Source of the DNA: Spirochaetales bacterium
GTDB lineage: Bacteria; Spirochaetota; Spirochaetia; DSM-27196; SLST01
DNA: 8,926 bases
Reading direction: 5' to 3'
Assembly: GCA_007130265.1 (NCBI GenBank)
Contig: SLST01000579.1
Location: 1 to 8,926 of the forward strand
Positions 1 through 6,184 of this stretch are shown here, one piece after another. The position numbers and the translations under genes were made by a program. The notes under the pieces were generated by a model, which did not search any database, was not told the DNA's origin, and was given only the letters and a program-made list of their open reading frames with translations. Position 1 is the stretch's first letter. The number at the start of each line of letters is the position of its first letter.

Positions 1-1
1 C

Positions 2-24
2 TAGTGTTCCGTCCGTCAAGTAAC
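2..24 (+). repeat. Left terminal inverted repeat of the IS630 element
   Basis: It starts TAGTGTTCCGTC. Compared with the reverse complement of the other end (TAGTGTAGTGTC), 14 of 23 positions match: the first six, the GTC at positions 10-12, and scattered A/T positions further in. This imperfect pattern, strongest at the tip, is usual for the family. This end lies beyond the 3' end of the transposase gene. Confidence 0.75.
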
Positions 25-29
25 ATGAA

Positions 30-1118
30 TTATCCCTGTTTGGTCTGAGCCTGAGCCAATGCTTCTCGAGCCGACTCGATCTTGCGCAAAATCTCCTCGC
101 CTTTGGCGTTCCACACGTAGGGCTTCGGATTCAGGTTGCGCTGCGAGATGTAGTCCGCAATGTCACGGGCCAACTGCCTGACCGCGGTAAAACTCCCGTC
201 GCGAATTACCTCCGAGGTTAGCTCGCCGAAGAACCGCTCAACCAGGTTCATCCAGGAGCTGCTGGTCGGCGTGAAGTGCAGCTTGAATCGCGGACGGCGT
301 TGCAGCCACTTGAGTACCGCCTCGTGCTTGTGGGTCGCGTAGTTGTCGAGGATGAGGTGCACCTCAAGCTCCTTCGGCGTTTCTCGGTCAATCTGTTTGA
401 GGAACCGAAGCCATTCCACGTGGGTGTGCCGCTCTTCGGTGCGGGAGATCAACTTCCCGTCCAGATAGTTCAGCGCGGCGAATAGCGTGATCGTACCGTG
501 ACGCCGGTAGTCGTGGGTGCTCGTGGCGATGTGTCCGACCCCCAGCGGCAAACCCGGCTGGGTGCGCTCCAGTGCCTGACACTGGCTCTTCTCGTCGCAA
601 CACAAGACCAAGGCGCGTTCTGGTGGGTTCAAATACAGTCCGATGACGTCCCAGAACTTGAGCTCGAAGTCTTTGTCGGTCGACACTTTGAATGTCCGGT
701 GCAGATGCGGTTTCAGATCATTCTCCCGCCAGATGCGGTGCACGCTATCCGGAGAGATTCCCACATTGGCGGCCATGCTGCGCACCGACCACCGGCTCTT
801 CGGCTTCACCGGTCGCGTGGCTTCCGTGATCACTCGCTCTACGATCTCCACCGGTATCTCATTGGGCCGCCCACTTCGTCTTCGGTCATTCAGCCCCTCG
901 ATGCCCTCGCGCTCGAACCGCTGGGACCACTTGTTGACGCACGCCACGCTGACGTCCAGTTCTGCGGCGACATCCACCTGCTTCATGCCGGCTGCCCGCT
1001 TCAGGATGATCGCCGCACGCAGACTATCGCGTTGTGCGGTTGTATGTGCCTTAACTCTGCGCTGCAGCTCGGTTCGTTCTTCTTCGGTAATCTCGATAAT
1101 CGATATGGGTCGTGCCAT
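30..1118 (-). CDS. IS630-family DDE transposase
   Basis: This protein of 362 residues cuts and joins the ends of its own element at TA targets. The N-terminal part has two helix-turn-helix regions for binding the terminal repeats. One is around residues 45-70 (VDVAAELDVSVACVNKW), the other around 108-130 (WSVRSMAANVGISPDSVHRIW). The catalytic triad is complete: D175 in CCDEKS, D258 in LILDNYATHK and E294 in SWMNLVERFF. There are 35 residues between the second D and the E, the expected DD35E-type spacing. Length and architecture are full size. I chose the ATG at 1118 (MARPIS); an in-frame GTG at 1133 would add five residues but has no better ribosome binding site. Neither start has a strong Shine-Dalgarno sequence, which is common in insertion sequences. 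No frameshift or internal stop is present. Confidence 0.93.
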   Translation of the reverse strand: MARPISIIEITEEERTELQRRVKAHTTAQRDSLRAAIILKRAAGMKQVDVAAELDVSVACVNKWSQRFEREGIEGLNDRRRSGRPNEIPVEIVERVITEATRPVKPKSRWSVRSMAANVGISPDSVHRIWRENDLKPHLHRTFKVSTDKDFELKFWDVIGLYLNPPERALVLCCDEKSQCQALERTQPGLPLGVGHIATSTHDYRRHGTITLFAALNYLDGKLISRTEERHTHVEWLRFLKQIDRETPKELEVHLILDNYATHKHEAVLKWLQRRPRFKLHFTPTSSSWMNLVERFFGELTSEVIRDGSFTAVRQLARDIADYISQRNLNPKPYVWNAKGEEILRKIESAREALAQAQTKQG

Positions 1119-1123
1119 ATCCA

Positions 1124-1152
1124 ACAATAGCACAGAAGAATCGTTATTACAA
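1124..1152 (-). promoter_or_regulatory. Possible transposase promoter inside the IS end
   Basis: On the minus strand TTGTAA (1152-1147) is separated by exactly 17 nt from TATTGT (1129-1124). Each hexamer matches the sigma-70 consensus at 4 of 6 positions. The -10 box lies only 5 nt before the ATG at 1118, so a start at the usual distance would give a nearly leaderless transcript. That fits the absence of a good ribosome binding site, but the call rests on sequence match alone in an AT-richer stretch. Confidence 0.25.
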
Positions 1153-1175
1153 CCTATTTAAAAGACACTACACTA
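1153..1175 (-). repeat. Right terminal inverted repeat of the IS630 element
   Basis: Read on the minus strand it begins TAGTGTAGTGTC and pairs with the repeat at 2-24. It lies upstream of the transposase start. Its outermost three bases (1173-1175) also serve as the TAG stop codon of the neighbouring diguanylate cyclase gene. Confidence 0.75.
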
Positions 1176-2615
1176 GGTTGTCCGGCCCGAGGGGTCCTGA
1201 GCGCCTGCCGCACGGTCCGCCGCGTCCATCGTGTCGTAGGACACCGCGCGGTCCCGCCCGTTCTCCTTCGCATAGTAGAGCGCGACGTCTGCCCGCTTGA
1301 TGATCTGCTCGATCGACAGTCGCTCGGCCGGGGTTCCGTCGTTGGACGCGTTGGTCAGCGAAGCGATGCCGATACTTGCCGTGACTGCCCGTTCGACGCC
1401 GGAGAAGTCCGTTGCCGCGATCGCGAGGCGCAGCCGTTCGGTCACTTCGTGTCCCTCTCCCGGATCGGTCTCGGTGAGCAGCGCGCAGAACTCTTCGCCC
1501 CCGAAACGACCGATCATGTCGGTCGAGCGCAAGCTGTCGCGCATGATCGCCCCGAGTGTACGGATCACCTGGTCACCGACCGAGTGCCCGTAGGTGTCGT
1601 TGATCGACTTGAAGTGATCCAGATCGAGGATCAGGCAACACAGGGGCTTGCCTGAGTGAAAGGCGTGGTCCATGACCTGCTCGCCCGACTCCATGAACGC
1701 GCGCCTCGTCAGGACGCCACTCAACTGATCGATCTCGGCCCTCTGCTGCATGCGACTGTAGAGGCGCGCGTTCGACAAGGCGAGCGAAAGGTAGTCGGCC
1801 ATCGTCATCGCGACCCGTACGTCCTCCGGCCCGAAAGCGGTGGACTCCCGCGCCAACGCGAGTACGCCTACGGTTACCCCTCGCGCGACGAGCGGCACGA
1901 AGAGTTTGTGCCGGGGCGGTTGGTCCGGTTCCTCTGCCGGTTCCGGAAGCCGCGACTTGACCACCTTCAGAAGGGTCTTCAGTCGTCTGCGCGCAAATTC
2001 CCGGAAGCTCTCCTCGGTCACGTCGGAGGCTCCTCCCACGAAACGTAGTTCCCGGCTCTCGAGTTCGCAGACCATCGCCGAGTCGAGCGGCACGAGCAGT
2101 TCGAGCTGTTGGATGACCGACCGCACCGCGGTCGGCGCATCGAGACTCGCGACGACCACCGCACCTGCCGCGCGCAGCGCTTCCGCCTCGGTGGCGCGAT
2201 CCTCTGCGAGCCGATGAGCGGTCTGAAGCTCTTCGCGCAGGCTGTGGAGACTCGTCACGTCTTCGTTGTGACCTACGAAGGTCAGCGGGGTGCCGTTACG
2301 CTCTCGTCGCTCCACCGCGCCCGCTGAGATGAACCAGCGGTAACCGCCGGTGCCGTCTTCGACGCGAAACTCACACTTGAAAGCGGGCGCCTCGCCGCGA
2401 AGGTGCCTGAGCAGCGCCGTCCGCGCGTGGTCGCGATCCGACGGGTGCACGCGATCGAGCCACCGGTTGTTCTTCATGTCGTCGAAGCTGAACCCGAGGT
2501 GCATCCATCGCGAATCGACGAATCCGCTGCCGCTCAGCATGTCGACGTAGAAGACACCGAGCCGGCTCAGCACTTCCTTACGCAGACTCACCGTTTCGAA
2601 TTCCGAGGTAGTCAC
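1173..2615 (-). CDS. PAS-GAF-GGDEF diguanylate cyclase
   Basis: A 480-residue cytoplasmic signalling protein predicted to make cyclic di-GMP from two GTP. A PAS domain spans about residues 18-122, with a PAC-like end (GGYRWFISAGAV...FVGHNEDVT). A short coiled linker (123-150) leads to a GAF domain (about 150-285) and then a GGDEF domain (about 292-461). The catalytic signature is intact: DLDHFKSIND at 331-340 with metal-binding D331, and GGEEF at 372-376. An RSTD motif at 363-366, five residues before GGEEF, is a canonical inhibitory I-site, so product feedback is likely. There is no transmembrane segment or signal peptide, so the PAS and GAF domains probably sense cytoplasmic signals; the ligands are unknown. 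The GTG start at 2615 is set by a strong AAGGAGGAG. The last 19 residues form a low-complexity tail beyond the domain. The stop codon lies on the IS630 junction but appears to be the original one. Confidence 0.92.
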   Translation of the reverse strand: MTTSEFETVSLRKEVLSRLGVFYVDMLSGSGFVDSRWMHLGFSFDDMKNNRWLDRVHPSDRDHARTALLRHLRGEAPAFKCEFRVEDGTGGYRWFISAGAVERRERNGTPLTFVGHNEDVTSLHSLREELQTAHRLAEDRATEAEALRAAGAVVVASLDAPTAVRSVIQQLELLVPLDSAMVCELESRELRFVGGASDVTEESFREFARRRLKTLLKVVKSRLPEPAEEPDQPPRHKLFVPLVARGVTVGVLALARESTAFGPEDVRVAMTMADYLSLALSNARLYSRMQQRAEIDQLSGVLTRRAFMESGEQVMDHAFHSGKPLCCLILDLDHFKSINDTYGHSVGDQVIRTLGAIMRDSLRSTDMIGRFGGEEFCALLTETDPGEGHEVTERLRLAIAATDFSGVERAVTASIGIASLTNASNDGTPAERLSIEQIIKRADVALYYAKENGRDRAVSYDTMDAADRAAGAQDPSGRTT

Positions 2616-2620
2616 CGCTC

Positions 2621-2629
2621 ACTCCTCCT
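2621..2629 (-). promoter_or_regulatory. Strong ribosome binding site fixing the GTG start of the diguanylate cyclase
   Basis: The minus strand reads AAGGAGGAG, ending 6 nt before the GTG at 2615. This near-perfect anti-16S match supports the unusual GTG start over any internal ATG. Confidence 0.8.
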
Positions 2630-2634
2630 TCCTT

Positions 2635-2694
2635 TGTAAACGAAGATCGCGTACCTGTCACCCGTGATTGCGGGATCGACGGAAGCCGTTTACA
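2635..2694. repeat. Spaced 8-bp inverted repeat TGTAAACG / CGTTTACA between divergent genes
   Basis: TGTAAACG at 2635-2642 is a perfect inverted copy of CGTTTACA at 2687-2694. The two arms are 52 bp apart from arm to arm, about five helical turns, so they would lie on the same DNA face. The left arm is just upstream of the diguanylate cyclase ribosome binding site, and the right arm overlaps the -10 of the sugar-operon promoter. TGTAAACG is the half-site of the classical LacI-family/CcpA operator. A looping or paired regulator is an inference. Confidence 0.5.
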
Positions 2695-2696
2695 CT
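2668..2696 (+). promoter_or_regulatory. Probable sigma-70 promoter of the sugar operon
   Basis: TTGCGG (2668-2673) is followed by a 17-nt spacer and TACACT (2691-2696), giving a predicted transcript start near 2703, about 20 nt before the ATG. The -10 matches 4 of 6 and the -35 3 of 6 consensus positions. Its position in the divergent intergenic region and its overlap with the operator-like sequence add support. Confidence 0.4.
2681..2694 (+). promoter_or_regulatory. LacI-family / cre-like operator ahead of the sugar operon
   Basis: GGAAGCCGTTTACA is centred on CG and agrees with the cre-type consensus TGWAANCGNTNWCA everywhere except positions 1 and 5. The right half is perfect. It overlaps the predicted -10 box (2691-2696), so a bound regulator would block transcription of the oxidoreductase gene. 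LacI-family repressors commonly control sugar catabolic operons, which fits the genes downstream. No LacI gene is visible in this window. Confidence 0.45.
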
Positions 2697-2722
2697 ATGG
2701 GAAAACCAGCAAAGGAGCGCAC

Positions 2723-3883
2723 ATGTCAGAAAAGGCGAAACGTCCACTCTCCTACGGTATGATCGGCGGCGGGCCGGGCGCCTTCATAGGAGACGTCCAC
2801 CGACGGGCGATCGCACTCGACCTCGACACCAGGCTCGTGGCCGGCGTCTTCTCGCGCGACCGTGAGGCCAGTCTGCAGACCGGGCAAGAACTGTTCCTCG
2901 ACGAGTCGCGTGTCTACCGCGACTACGGCGAGATGGCGAAGGAGGAGGCCGCGCGCGAAGACGGGATCGATTTCGCGGTCATCGTGACCCCGAATGTCTC
3001 GCATTTCGCTATCGCGGAAGCCTTTCTCGACGCGGGCATCCACGTGGTCTGCGACAAGCCGCTGACAACGGAGCTCGGCGATGCGGAGAAGCTCGGCTCG
3101 ATCGTGTCCGAACGCGACCTCCTGTTCGCGGTGACCTACACCTACACCGGGTATCCGGCCGTGAAGAAGGCTCGGGAGCTGGTGCGCTCAGGGGCCCTCG
3201 GCAAAATCAGGTTCGTCAACGCCGAGTACCCTCAGGAATGGCTCGCCACGAAGGCGGAGAACGAGGAGGGTAACCGGCAGGCGAGCTGGCGCACCGATCC
3301 CTCCCAGTCCGGCAAGTCCAACTGCGTGGGCGACATCGGTACTCACATCGAGAACATGGTGAGTTACGTCACGGGACTCGAGATCGCCTCGCTTTCGGCG
3401 CGCCTGGACTCGTTCGTCGAGGGCCGGAAGCTCGACGATAATGCGACGATCATGGTCAATTATGCCGGAGGCGCGACCGGCCTCTACTGGAGCAGTCAGG
3501 TCGCGATCGGCACCGACAACGCCCTGCGTATTCGGGTCTTCGGTGAGAAAGGGGCGATCGAGTTCTTCCAGGAGGATCCCAACTACCTGAAGTACACGCC
3601 GATCGACGCGCCGGCCCAGATCCTCAGCAGGGGCAGAGACGATCTCGGCGAAAGGGGTCAGTCGCTCGTGCGGGTTCCGGCCGGTCATCCGGAAGGCTAC
3701 TTCGAGGCGTTTGCCAATATCTACCGGACCTTCACCGGAGCGCTGCGGAAGCGACTCGCCGGGGAGCCGCTGAGCGATGCCGATCGCGACTTCCCGACCG
3801 TGAACGACGGAATCCAGGGCGTTCGTTTCGTCACCCGAGTAGTCGAGAGCGCGGCGAACAAGAGCGCGTGGGTAAACTTTTAG
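2723..3883 (+). CDS. Gfo/Idh/MocA-family NAD(P)-dependent sugar oxidoreductase
   Basis: A 386-residue cytoplasmic enzyme of the glucose-fructose oxidoreductase / inositol dehydrogenase family, which oxidises or reduces a hydroxyl group of a sugar or cyclitol using NAD(P). The N-terminal Rossmann fold carries the nucleotide-binding loop GGGPGAFIG (15-23). The family's EKP signature appears here as DKP (111-113, context HVVCDKPLTTE), with K112 as the expected catalytic lysine. The substrate-domain motif CVGDIGTHIENM (201-212) supplies the usual D204 and H208. The C-terminal end (SAWVNF) is typical. The ATG start is supported by AAAGGAG at 2711-2717 with 5-nt spacing. The stop codon overlaps the ribosome binding site of the next gene, so the two are co-translated. 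The exact substrate cannot be read from the sequence: inositol, a 1,5-anhydro sugar or a 3-keto-glycoside route are all possible. Replacement of the first E of EKP by D is a conservative oddity. Confidence 0.9.
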   Translation: MSEKAKRPLSYGMIGGGPGAFIGDVHRRAIALDLDTRLVAGVFSRDREASLQTGQELFLDESRVYRDYGEMAKEEAAREDGIDFAVIVTPNVSHFAIAEAFLDAGIHVVCDKPLTTELGDAEKLGSIVSERDLLFAVTYTYTGYPAVKKARELVRSGALGKIRFVNAEYPQEWLATKAENEEGNRQASWRTDPSQSGKSNCVGDIGTHIENMVSYVTGLEIASLSARLDSFVEGRKLDDNATIMVNYAGGATGLYWSSQVAIGTDNALRIRVFGEKGAIEFFQEDPNYLKYTPIDAPAQILSRGRDDLGERGQSLVRVPAGHPEGYFEAFANIYRTFTGALRKRLAGEPLSDADRDFPTVNDGIQGVRFVTRVVESAANKSAWVNF

Positions 3884-3887
3884 GAGG
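3882..3887 (+). promoter_or_regulatory. Ribosome binding site overlapping the oxidoreductase stop codon
   Basis: AGGAGG begins inside the TAG stop (3881-3883) and lies 4 nt before the ATG at 3892. It decides that start over an in-frame GTG at 3868, which would lie inside the preceding gene without its own binding site, and it indicates translational coupling. Confidence 0.8.
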
Positions 3888-3891
3888 AAAT

Positions 3892-4881
3892 ATGGCAAGG
3901 CCAGTAACGCTATTCACCGGGCAGTGGGCGGATCTTTCGTTCACCGAGATCTGCAAGAAGGCAGGATCATGGGGGTTCGACGGGCTCGAGCTCTGCACCT
4001 GGGGTGACCACTTCGACGTCCACCGGGCGGCGAAGGACTCCTCGTATGTCGATCAGCACAGGGAGACGCTGACGGCGAACAATCTCGGCTGCTGGTCGAT
4101 CGGGTCGCACATCGTCGGTCAGCTCGTGGGCGACAGTCCGGACCCGCGCAACGACGCCTTTGCGCCCGAGCGTCTCGCCGGCAAGCCGGATGAGATCCGC
4201 AAGTGGGCGATTGACGAGATGATCGCGACCGCCGCGGGAGCGAGGGCGCTCGGTATTGACGTCGTCACCGGGTTCATGGGCTCGCCCATCTGGGCGTGGT
4301 GGTACAGTTTTCCGCCCACGACCGAACAGCAGGTGGCCGACGGGTACGGTAGAATCGTCGAGCTCTGGGGCCCGATCTTTGACGCCTTCGATGCACATGG
4401 AGTCCGGTTTGCCCTCGAGGTTCATCCCGGCGAGATCGCCTACGATCTCTACACGATGCAGCGATTGCTCAAAGAGTTCGACAACCGCGGGACGCTCGGA
4501 GTCAATTTCGACCCGTCGCACCTCATCTGGCAGGGTATCAAGCCCGAGCTCTTCTACCGGGATCTCGCCGATCGCATCTACCACGTCCATATGAAGGACT
4601 CGAAAGTCACTCTTGACGGCCGCGCGAGCATCCTCGGATCTCACCTGCCGTTCGGCGACCTGCGGCGCGGATGGAACTTCGTCTCTCTCGGGCACGGCAG
4701 TATAGACTTCGACGCGATCATCCGGGAGGTGAACGCCGCCGGCTACATGGGTCCGCTCTCGATCGAGTGGGAGGACAACGGCATGGACCGTGAGTTTGGA
4801 GCTCAGGAGGCGCTGGAGTTCGTGAAGAAGGTGAACTTTGGCGCTTCCACCGTGGCATTTGACCAAAGCATGGAAAAGTAG
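3892..4881 (+). CDS. Sugar phosphate isomerase/epimerase-family TIM-barrel protein
   Basis: A 329-residue protein of the xylose isomerase-like / AP endonuclease 2 superfamily, which covers sugar isomerases, epimerases and inositol or 3-keto-sugar dehydratases. The barrel begins near residue 15 (LSFTEICKKAGSWGFDGLEL). The expected metal ligands are visible: E176 in ALEVHPGE, D207 and H210 in VNFDPSHL, H233 in YHVHMKD and E292 in SIEWEDN. GHGSIDF (267-273) is the typical strand-7/8 motif. No signal peptide or membrane segment is present, so it should be cytoplasmic. It follows the oxidoreductase with 8 nt between stop and start. The natural reading is a two-step pathway: oxidation of a sugar by the first enzyme, then isomerisation, epimerisation or elimination by this one. 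The specific reaction is not identifiable. The family is promiscuous in annotation, so 'epimerase' is only a label. Confidence 0.88.
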   Translation: MARPVTLFTGQWADLSFTEICKKAGSWGFDGLELCTWGDHFDVHRAAKDSSYVDQHRETLTANNLGCWSIGSHIVGQLVGDSPDPRNDAFAPERLAGKPDEIRKWAIDEMIATAAGARALGIDVVTGFMGSPIWAWWYSFPPTTEQQVADGYGRIVELWGPIFDAFDAHGVRFALEVHPGEIAYDLYTMQRLLKEFDNRGTLGVNFDPSHLIWQGIKPELFYRDLADRIYHVHMKDSKVTLDGRASILGSHLPFGDLRRGWNFVSLGHGSIDFDAIIREVNAAGYMGPLSIEWEDNGMDREFGAQEALEFVKKVNFGASTVAFDQSMEK

Positions 4882-4894
4882 GTAGGATACATGA

Positions 4895-4916
4895 GGCGGG
4901 TCGCAACTGGCCCGCC
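4895..4916 (+). terminator. GC-rich hairpin between the sugar genes and the adaptor gene
   Basis: GGCGGGTC (4895-4902) pairs with GGCCCGCC (4909-4916) through eight base pairs, including one T-G wobble, around a 6-nt loop. It starts 14 nt after the isomerase stop codon. No run of T follows (the next bases are GTGATTTCC), so it is not a classical intrinsic terminator. It may act as an attenuating or RNA-stabilising 3' hairpin. It also lies immediately before an in-frame GTG at 4917, which argues against efficient initiation there. Confidence 0.4.
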
Positions 4917-4958
4917 GTGATTTCCGTGCTGAAGACTACTCAGGATACAGGTACTGCA

Positions 4959-6182
4959 ATGCTCATTCGTCGTTGTGTCAGCCGCTTAGCGCGTGCGGTC
5001 GTCGTTCTGGCGCCCCTCGCATTCTCGTCGTGCTTTCTGCTGCCGCGAGAGGAGGAGATCCTTGCGCCGCCGCTTGCCGAGCCGCCGCAGATCACCTATC
5101 GCACTCACGCGGTTGCGCGCGGAGATCTCAAGGATACGATTCGGGCCTTTGGGAGCTTCGTCTCCGCCTCTCAGTCCGACGTCTTCTTCGAGCGACGCGG
5201 CGGTCGTCTGCGGGCGATACACGTGACGATTGGCGACACCGTCGAAGCGGGCCAGCTGCTCGCCGAGCTCTACACCGAGGAGCTCGAAGCGGATATCGTG
5301 CAGGCGGAGCTCAACCTGGAGCGCGCGCAGCTCGCTCTCAATCGGGCGCAGGAACAGGCCGACGACCGCTTCACTCTCGAGTTTGCGAAGGCAGATCGTG
5401 ATCTGGCGCTGCTGCGGTTGGAGGAGCTCGAAGCGGAGCTCGAGCGGGAGCTCGAACTAGCCGAGGTCACCGGTGGTGCCGGTGAGAAGATTCGCAGTCT
5501 GCGCCAGCGCGTTGCCGAGCAGCGGATCGCCGTTCGAAAGGCAGAGCTCTCGGTGCAGCGGATCGAGGAGGGCGGCAACCCCATCGCCGTGCAGATGGCT
5601 CGGGTCGACGTGGAGGCTTCCCAGGTGAGGCTCCAGCGGCTGCTCGATCAACTCGACGCGACGCGGCTCTACGCTCCGATCGACGGCGTGGTGACCTGGA
5701 TCAACCGTCAGGCTCGCGAGGGAGAGAACGTGCCGACCTTTCTTGACATCCTGCGGATAGCGGACCCCGCGGATCTCATATTCGAGTACCAGGGGAGGGA
5801 TGCAAACAAGTTCGAGATCGGGATGGACTGTCTCATCATCGTGCGCGATGACGAGTACCGAGGTACCGTTGTACTCACGCCGCGAAGCGTCCCGTTCGAG
5901 CAGATCGAGCAGTACCGAGACACCGTGAGAATTCGGGTGAACCAGCAGATTCCTGAGCTGCGAATAGGTATGAGCGCGACGGCGGAGCTCCTGCTCGCCG
6001 AACGCAACGACGTTCTCGTGCTGCCGAGTCGGGCGGTGCAGCGCTACGCCACGCGACGATACGTGCACGTGCTCGCTGACGGGGTCCGGGTCGAGCGCGA
6101 CGTAGAGGTGGGGCTCGAGACGGCCACCGAGGTCGAGATCGTGCGGGGTCTCGAAGAAGGCGAAGAAGTGGTGTTGAGGTAA
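4959..6182 (+). CDS. HlyD-like periplasmic adaptor (membrane fusion) lipoprotein of an ABC exporter
   Basis: This 407-residue protein is predicted to bridge an inner-membrane ABC permease to the periplasm or an outer-membrane partner. The N-terminus is a secretion leader: RRCVSRLAR, then a hydrophobic stretch and FSSC, with C25 the likely lipidated cysteine. The lipobox is loose and lacks the usual L at -3. The first half of a lipoyl-like domain lies at about 75-108 (ERRGGRLRAIHVTIGDTVEAGQ). A long acidic coiled coil follows at about 109-230. The second lipoyl half is at about 236-270 (LYAPIDGVVTWINRQAREGENV), a beta barrel at about 272-345, and a membrane-proximal domain to the end (LPSRAVQ...GLEEGEEVVLR). 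I chose the ATG at 4959 because it gives a clean leader. An in-frame GTG at 4917 would add 14 residues directly against a hairpin. The ribosome binding site is weak for both. The stop is 2 nt from the permease start, so the two proteins are partners. Confidence 0.88.
   Translation: MLIRRCVSRLARAVVVLAPLAFSSCFLLPREEEILAPPLAEPPQITYRTHAVARGDLKDTIRAFGSFVSASQSDVFFERRGGRLRAIHVTIGDTVEAGQLLAELYTEELEADIVQAELNLERAQLALNRAQEQADDRFTLEFAKADRDLALLRLEELEAELERELELAEVTGGAGEKIRSLRQRVAEQRIAVRKAELSVQRIEEGGNPIAVQMARVDVEASQVRLQRLLDQLDATRLYAPIDGVVTWINRQAREGENVPTFLDILRIADPADLIFEYQGRDANKFEIGMDCLIIVRDDEYRGTVVLTPRSVPFEQIEQYRDTVRIRVNQQIPELRIGMSATAELLLAERNDVLVLPSRAVQRYATRRYVHVLADGVRVERDVEVGLETATEVEIVRGLEEGEEVVLR
6176..6180 (+). 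promoter_or_regulatory. Ribosome binding site fixing the GTG start of the permease
   Basis: GAGGT lies at the very end of the adaptor gene, its T being the first base of the TAA stop, and 4 nt before the GTG at 6185. It supports GTG as the start and coupled translation with the adaptor. The next in-frame ATG (6209) has no comparable site. Confidence 0.55.
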
Positions 6183-6184
6183 CC

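Larger units (their letters stand above)
2..1175 (-). mobile_element. Complete IS630-family insertion sequence
   Basis: The element is about 1.17 kb, a normal size for IS630, with a single transposase gene filling nearly all of it. Both ends read TAGTGT inward, and each terminal TA lies in a CTAG tetranucleotide (1-4 and 1173-1176). IS630-family elements are known to insert at and duplicate TA, and IS630 itself prefers CTAG, so the two TA copies are read as the target duplication. The transposase frame is undisrupted, so the copy could be active. It lies against the 3' end of the diguanylate cyclase gene. The window starts one base outside the element, so the left flank cannot be examined. 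Confidence 0.9.

Noticed and set aside
498..1161. Plus-strand open frames of up to 210 codons opposite the transposase
   Set aside because: They mirror the transposase gene, whose catalytic triad and helix-turn-helix motifs are on the minus strand. The translations lack domain features.
1173..1230. Truncation of the diguanylate cyclase by the insertion sequence
   Set aside because: The GGDEF domain is complete, and the reconstructed target CTAG already contains the TAG stop in frame, so the gene is called intact and not a pseudogene. Only one left-flank base is visible, so this is not proven.
3868..3891. Upstream GTG start for the isomerase gene
   Set aside because: It would overlap the oxidoreductase end and has no ribosome binding site, whereas AGGAGG sits 4 nt before the ATG at 3892.
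3967..4866. Long minus-strand open frame of 299 codons opposite the isomerase gene
   Set aside because: It is the antisense shadow of a GC-rich coding region with clear family motifs on the plus strand. Its own translation shows no recognisable domain and it has no convincing ribosome binding site.
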